Origin: Halogeometricum sp. S3BR5-2
Lineage (GTDB): Archaea; Halobacteriota; Halobacteria; Halobacteriales; Haloferacaceae
Direction: 5' to 3'
NCBI RefSeq assembly: GCF_031624635.1
Contig: NZ_JAMQOQ010000001.1
Span: 930,001-994,000 of the forward strand
Length of the DNA: 64,000 nucleotides
Positions 60,055 through 64,000 of the stretch are shown piece by piece (within the stretch, counting starts at the first letter, position 1; each line of letters begins with the position of its first letter). Position numbers and translations under genes: made by a program. Under the pieces are notes generated by a model. The model saw nothing but the letters and a program-made list of their open reading frames with translations. It had not been told where the DNA came from and did no database searches.

Positions 60055-61245
60055 TCACACGTCGCCCGACATCGCCTCGAACAGGCGCTCGCAGAGCGTC
60101 GTCCGGGCGAGGGCGTCGCCGCCGTCGGTGAGGATGCGGCCGTCTCGCTGGGGAATCTGCCCGCCGCCCATGCGGGCGTGGCCGCCGGCGGAGGCGCCGG
60201 GGACGTTGTCGAGGGCGTGTTCGAGCGTCCGCCCCATGTGGACCCGGTCGTCGCGGGAGCGACCCGAGAGGAAGAGCGTGCCGTCGCGTTCGCCGCAGAC
60301 GACGACGGCGGTGACGCCCTCCAACTGGATGAGTTCGTCCGCCGCCTGCGGGATGGCGTCGACGTTCGACAGCGTGCCGACGTCGCTGACGGCGAACGGG
60401 CCGCGCACGTCCCGGCCGGCGATGGCGCGCGCCTTCAGTTCGAGCACTTCTTTAGACACCTCGGGGTTGGCCACCCGGTCGAGCACGTCCTCGTCGACGC
60501 CGGGGTAGAGGTAGCCCGCGGCGGTGAAGTCGTCGGCCGAACAGCCCGCGGTGAGCCGCTTCGTGTCGGTGAGGATGCCGTAGAGCAGTCCCGTCGCCAC
60601 CATCGAGGGGACGGTGTACTCGGTGCCGACTTCGCTGGCGTGACGGTCCGGCGGGACCGGCCGCGCGCCGACGTCGCGGAAGTACTCCGCGACGATGCTC
60701 GAACAGGCGCCGTAGTCGGTCCGCACGTCGGTGAACCGCTCGCCCGTCCCGTCGCCGGGGTGGTGGTCGACGACGGCGAACGGGAGGACGCCGTCGGCGC
60801 CGGCGAACCCGCGCGGGCGATTGTGGTCCACGAGGACGACGTCGCCGGCCGCGAGGTCCGTGACGTGGTCGATGGATTCCAAATCGAGGTCCAACACCGT
60901 CTCGAACGCGCGGTTCTCCTGGTGTCGTATCTGTCCGGTGTACTGGATGTGCGCGGTCGCGCCGACCTGTTCGGCGAGACAGGCGACGCCGATGGCCGCG
61001 GCCATCGAGTCGGGGTCCGGGTTGGGATGCATCAGCACCGCCACCTCGTCCAACTCCGACAACCGCTCCAGAAATCGGGTCCCGGTCGGACGCTTGAAGT
61101 GCAGGGTGACGTACAGACCGCCGACAAGCGCCACCGCGGCGACGACGATAGCCACGACTAACCCCGGATGGTCCGCGAGGACGGATCGGGCCCCACCCAC
61201 CACCTGCGCGACCCCCGTCGCGCCGACGGCTGCCCTCGGATCCAT
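60055..61245 (-). CDS. Membrane-anchored DHH-family phosphoesterase
   Basis: Protein of 396 residues: one N-terminal membrane segment (about 28-50, LVVAIVVAAVALVGGLYVTL), then a DHH domain with VLMHPNPDPDSMAAAIGVA (about 70-88), VVLVDHNRPRG (about 135) and FAVVDHHPGDGTGER (the DHH motif, about 155), and a DHHA1 domain ending ASAGGHARMGGGQIPQRDG. Soluble NrnA and membrane GdpP of the family degrade nanoRNA or cyclic di-nucleotides; the substrate of haloarchaeal members is not settled. The two domains are complete. ATG at 61245. Confidence 0.9.
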   Translation of the reverse strand: MDPRAAVGATGVAQVVGGARSVLADHPGLVVAIVVAAVALVGGLYVTLHFKRPTGTRFLERLSELDEVAVLMHPNPDPDSMAAAIGVACLAEQVGATAHIQYTGQIRHQENRAFETVLDLDLESIDHVTDLAAGDVVLVDHNRPRGFAGADGVLPFAVVDHHPGDGTGERFTDVRTDYGACSSIVAEYFRDVGARPVPPDRHASEVGTEYTVPSMVATGLLYGILTDTKRLTAGCSADDFTAAGYLYPGVDEDVLDRVANPEVSKEVLELKARAIAGRDVRGPFAVSDVGTLSNVDAIPQAADELIQLEGVTAVVVCGERDGTLFLSGRSRDDRVHMGRTLEHALDNVPGASAGGHARMGGGQIPQRDGRILTDGGDALARTTLCERLFEAMSGDV

Positions 61246-61325
61246 ACCGTGCGGTCCCGTGCCACACGTATGAAGATTCCCTTTGTTTCACCGTCACGAG
61301 AACGACAGTATGTGGGGAGAAAACG

Positions 61326-62234
61326 CTAGCCCGCGCCGCCGTCCGCGCGGTAGTCGTCTATCGCCGCGCGGTAGCCCTCCCGGAAGGTGGGGTAGGCGAA
61401 CTCGTAGCCGAGTTCCCGGAGGCGGCCGTTCGAGCACCGTTTGCTCGTCAGAATCCGCCGCCGCGCCGCCTCCGAGAGGTCGCCGTCGGCCAGGCGGTCC
61501 TCCTTCGTCCGCTTGTCCGGTCGGGCGACGCCGCACTCGTCGGCCAACCAGTCGGCGAACGACCACTTGGCGACGGGTTCGTCGTCGACGACGAGGAGCG
61601 TGTCCGTCCCGCGGGCGCCCTCGTCCGAGAGGAGAAAGCGCACCGCGCCGGCGGCGTCGTCGCGGTGGACCATGTTGAGATACCCCTCCGTGACCGGTCC
61701 GGAGAGATAGCGGTCGAGGCGGTAACGGTCCGGGCCGTACAGGCCGGCGAAGCGCGCGACGGCGCCGTCGATGCCCGCCTCGGCGGCCCCCTCGACGGCG
61801 ACGCGTTCGGCCTCCGCGAGGACGCGCGTCTTGTCCGTCGTCGGGTCCAGCGGCGTCTCCTCGTCGACCCAGTCGCCCCCGTGGTCGCCGTAGACGCCCG
61901 TCGAGGAGGTGTAGACGAGTCGCTCCGGCGGCGACTCGCGGTCCCCGTATTCGTCGAGGACGTTCCGCAGACCGTCGACGTAGACCCGTCGGGCGGCGTC
62001 GGCGCCGCGGCCGCCGGAACTCGCGGCGAAGACGACCCAGTCGGCGTCCGGGAGCGAGGAGAGCGACTCGGGGTCAGTCGCGTCGGCGCGCGCCGGGTCG
62101 AGGCCCGCCGATTCGACGGCCGCGAGGCCGTCGTCCGAGCGACGGACGCCCGTCACGTCGTGGCCGTCGCTCGCCAGTTGTCGGCCGAGTTCGAGGCCGA
62201 CGTAGCCGCACCCGACGATGACTGCGCGGGCCAT
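61326..62234 (-). CDS. NAD(P)-dependent epimerase/SDR-family protein
   Basis: Extended-SDR protein of 302 residues: nucleotide-binding start AVIVGCGYVGLELGRQLASD (GxGYVG, about 4-12), VVFAASSGGRGADAARR, VYTSSTGVYGDHGGDWVDEE (about 107-126, Ser-Tyr of the active site) and a C-terminal half with NMVHRDDAAGAVRFLLSDEG. Relatives act on nucleotide sugars or carry unknown functions (YeeZ type). The stop of the adjacent upstream gene (TAG) abuts its ATG at 62234 directly, so the two are likely co-translated. Confidence 0.87.
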   Translation of the reverse strand: MARAVIVGCGYVGLELGRQLASDGHDVTGVRRSDDGLAAVESAGLDPARADATDPESLSSLPDADWVVFAASSGGRGADAARRVYVDGLRNVLDEYGDRESPPERLVYTSSTGVYGDHGGDWVDEETPLDPTTDKTRVLAEAERVAVEGAAEAGIDGAVARFAGLYGPDRYRLDRYLSGPVTEGYLNMVHRDDAAGAVRFLLSDEGARGTDTLLVVDDEPVAKWSFADWLADECGVARPDKRTKEDRLADGDLSEAARRRILTSKRCSNGRLRELGYEFAYPTFREGYRAAIDDYRADGGAG

Positions 62235-62666
62235 CTACCGGTCGTTCCGCTCGGCGATGTAGCCGTGGATGGCCGCCAACTGTTCGAGCGTCATCGCGTT
62301 CCGGCCCTCCAGCGCCTGCTGTATCTCCTGCCCGGAGAGACCGAGGTCGACGTTCGAGGCGATGGTGTCCACGTCGAGGACGCCCGTCGTCATCCCGAGG
62401 AGGAGGTGGTCGCGGAGTTCGAGCACGATGGCCTCTTGGTCGGGGTACTCCTCCGAGAGCGCCAACAGCGCGGCCGCGTCCTCGACGCGCATGTCGGGCG
62501 CGGGGCCGTCGGCGACGGCGGCGACCTGTTCCTCGTCGACGTCGGCGTCCGCCGCCGCCGCCTCGACGCCGACCGAGTCGACGACGGTCCGAATCTGCGC
62601 CTCGTAGGCTTCCCGCAACTCAGCCGGCGAGAGCGACGCCGGGTCGTCGGCCGCGTCGTAGAGCAT
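62235..62666 (-). CDS. Haloarchaeal conserved protein (DUF5791-like)
   Basis: Acidic, all-helical protein of 143 residues: SPAELREAYEAQIRTVVDSV, VDEEQVAAVADGPAPDMRVE, DAAALLALSEEYPDQEAIVL and a final AMTLEQLAAIHGYIAERNDR. It matches a haloarchaeal family I recall as DUF5791; function unknown. I chose ATG at 62666 (MLYDAADDPAS); upstream in-frame sequence is Arg-rich noise. It lies immediately upstream of the SDR gene with no gap. Confidence 0.78.
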   Translation of the reverse strand: MLYDAADDPASLSPAELREAYEAQIRTVVDSVGVEAAAADADVDEEQVAAVADGPAPDMRVEDAAALLALSEEYPDQEAIVLELRDHLLLGMTTGVLDVDTIASNVDLGLSGQEIQQALEGRNAMTLEQLAAIHGYIAERNDR

Positions 62667-62716
62667 ACCCCCACTCGCCGCGCCGCGGGCAAAACGGTTT
62701 CCGTACTCCTCCGCGC

Positions 62717-64000
62717 TCACTCCCGCGGACACCGCCCCGTCGGCGTGTCGCACCGCGGTCCCGGCGCCGCGCCGGACCACGCCGGGGACGCCTCGAACGC
62801 GTCGCCGTCGACGTCGCCGACGCCGTTGCCGGCGGGCGGGACGACGGCGACGACGACAGTCCGCACCTCGAAGCCGATTCGCCCGTTCGAGCCGACGACC
62901 TCCCGACTTCCGTCGCCGTCGACGTCTAACCGGACGACCGACCCGTCGCGGACGTACGTCGTCGGCACGGCGCCGCCGCCCGCTGAGACGGCGAAACGGG
63001 CGTACGCGCCGCGTGCCTCGACGATCCAGAGGTTCGTCGTCGCGACCCACGGGTTCAGCGTCGGCGAGAGCGGAAGCCCCGCCGGAACAGACCCGAGCGT
63101 GCCGTTCAGCGCGCGGTCGGTCAGGCGGTCGGCGCCGCGAGAGGCCGCCTCGGTCGTCAGTTCCGTCGCGAGCGTCCGCGTCCGGGAGGCGGTGTCGTTC
63201 GCGGCCGCTTCCGGGACGCGGACTCCCGGCGCGGTCGTCGCCCCGCGCAACTCGACTCTGAGCGCCGTGGCGAGTCGGTCCCGCGCCGCGCCGTCCTCGA
63301 CGTCGGCCTCGGCGGCGACGGCGGCCGCGAGCGACCCGTTCGACGCGGCGACGGCGCGCCCCCCCGGCCCGTCCCAGCGTGCGAGCGCGACATCCACCGC
63401 CTCGGCGCTCTCTCGACGCGTCAGCGTCGTCTCGCGTCGAACCGCGATTGCCGCTCGGAGTCGAACGGCGGTCAGTGACCGGTCGACCTCCGCCGCGAGT
63501 CGGTCCCGCCGGCCGCGGAGCGTCGCGTCCTCGCGGACGGCGAGCGTCCGGTCGGCGGCGACGAGCGCCCGCCCCGCCGTGCGGAGCGAGACCCCGCCGC
63601 CGCCGAACACCGCGCCGACGACCGAGTCCGCGAGGTCGCCGTACGGCAGGGTGAACAGGTTGGTGTTCCGCGCCGCCAGCGGGGTGTACGTCGCGCCGTC
63701 CGCGACGCCGTCGACCCCCGCGCCGCCGACGCCGGACAGCGAGAGGTACGCCGGGTCGCCGTCGGGGACGAACGCGTCGGGGTCGGCGGGGTTGACGGGG
63801 TCCACAGCATCCGAGTCGTTCTCGGCCGCGCGACTGGCGAGCGCCCTCCTCACCGCGTCCGCGTCCACGTCGCGGGAGGCGAGCGCATCCCGCAGTCGGT
63901 CGTTCCGCCCGCCCGCCGCCGCGGCGCGTTCGTCCAGCGCCGCGAGCACCCGGTCGAGGTACGCCGCGCGCGCCGCGACGCGGGTTCGGTCGGCGACGCC
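62717..64000 (-). CDS. Secreted/membrane-type haloarchaeal protein, start beyond the window
   Basis: The frame is open to the right edge (428 codons including the stop visible), so the N-terminus is missing. Content: a helical Ala/Arg/Asp-rich part with repeated RAAYLDRVLAALDERAAAAG-like helices, FTLPYGDLADSVVGAVFGGG, a long helical stretch (ARDRLATALRVELRGATTAP), and a beta-rich end (TTYVRDGSVVRLDVDGDGSR). There are several N-x-T sequons and a Cys pair in CDTPTGRC near the C-terminus, which suggests an extracellular domain. I recall it as the DUF7286 family, often found near type IV pilus/TadC-like secretion genes in haloarchaea; that context lies outside this window. Confidence 0.7.
   Translation of the reverse strand, partial: GVADRTRVAARAAYLDRVLAALDERAAAAGGRNDRLRDALASRDVDADAVRRALASRAAENDSDAVDPVNPADPDAFVPDGDPAYLSLSGVGGAGVDGVADGATYTPLAARNTNLFTLPYGDLADSVVGAVFGGGGVSLRTAGRALVAADRTLAVREDATLRGRRDRLAAEVDRSLTAVRLRAAIAVRRETTLTRRESAEAVDVALARWDGPGGRAVAASNGSLAAAVAAEADVEDGAARDRLATALRVELRGATTAPGVRVPEAAANDTASRTRTLATELTTEAASRGADRLTDRALNGTLGSVPAGLPLSPTLNPWVATTNLWIVEARGAYARFAVSAGGGAVPTTYVRDGSVVRLDVDGDGSREVVGSNGRIGFEVRTVVVAVVPPAGNGVGDVDGDAFEASPAWSGAAPGPRCDTPTGRCPRE

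Overview
The window is chromosomal DNA of a halophilic archaeon (class Halobacteria). It is very GC-rich, and its proteins are strongly acidic (Asp/Glu-rich). Many genes begin with GTG, and many have a TATA-like element about 25-30 bases before the start codon with almost no leader. The gene set is archaeal: TFB, a thermosome subunit, membrane LonB, AglD, the archaeal shikimate entry enzymes, NadM and MfnA. From memory, the order (ppsA ... pyk ... aglD ... aro/trp ... lonB, nadM ... cct3 ... small HSP ... small zinc protein) follows one chromosomal stretch of Haloferax volcanii, so a member of the Haloferacaceae is my inference. I found no rRNA or tRNA gene, no complete insertion sequence and no CRISPR array.

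Layout. 1-12 kb: central metabolism and housekeeping (PEP synthase cut by the window edge, mfnA, several membrane proteins, metG, an orphan cytochrome b C-terminal protein, pyruvate kinase). 12-18 kb: a secreted stalked surface protein followed by a membrane protein with an Mrr-like domain, an NfeD/SPFH membrane-scaffold pair, and a two-wing HTH regulator. 18.5-25 kb: small HTH protein, aglD (N-glycosylation), an ITP/XTPase, a BtuF-like protein, tfb, and a short AT-richer patch with a small membrane protein. 24.6-32.8 kb: an aromatic amino acid block on the minus strand (trpC-trpB-trpA, aroA', aroB'), in which aroA' and aroB' are separated by an EamA transporter, a FilR1-type regulator and ppk2. 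32.8-41.3 kb: an alkyltransferase-like protein, a CPBP protease, lonB, nadM, a TRIC-type membrane protein, a thermosome subunit, an amidohydrolase-like protein and a glycosyltransferase. 41.5-53 kb: many single-gene units (methyltransferase, F420/flavin oxidoreductase, MBL hydrolase, YkgJ, TRAM, radical SAM, DUF429, GNAT, a second FilR1-type regulator, a zinc mini-protein with an Hsp20, FAD oxidase with creatininase). 53-64 kb: small membrane proteins, NUDIX, a GT81-like enzyme with a coupled partner, MFS, aldo/keto reductase, DHH phosphoesterase, epimerase, and a truncated secreted-type protein at the right edge.

How they work together. PEP synthase and pyruvate kinase run the PEP/pyruvate step in opposite directions. 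PEP is also a precursor for the shikimate pathway, although haloarchaea enter that pathway through AroA'/AroB'. TrpC, TrpB and TrpA complete tryptophan synthesis. LonB, the CPBP proteases, the thermosome, the Hsp20 and the NfeD/SPFH pair are protein and membrane quality-control functions. AglD and the second glycosyltransferase serve cell-surface glycosylation.

Most of the window is ordinary haloarchaeal core genome, and I did not find a clear undescribed system. The best leads are local: a TGTACA palindrome at the trpC start, a 14-base palindrome at the start of a glycosyltransferase gene, and active-site losses in an MGMT-like protein (Cys to Asp), an amidohydrolase and the phosphohistidine-like tail of pyruvate kinase. 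The pairing of a surface protein with a membrane-anchored Mrr-like protein is also worth a look.
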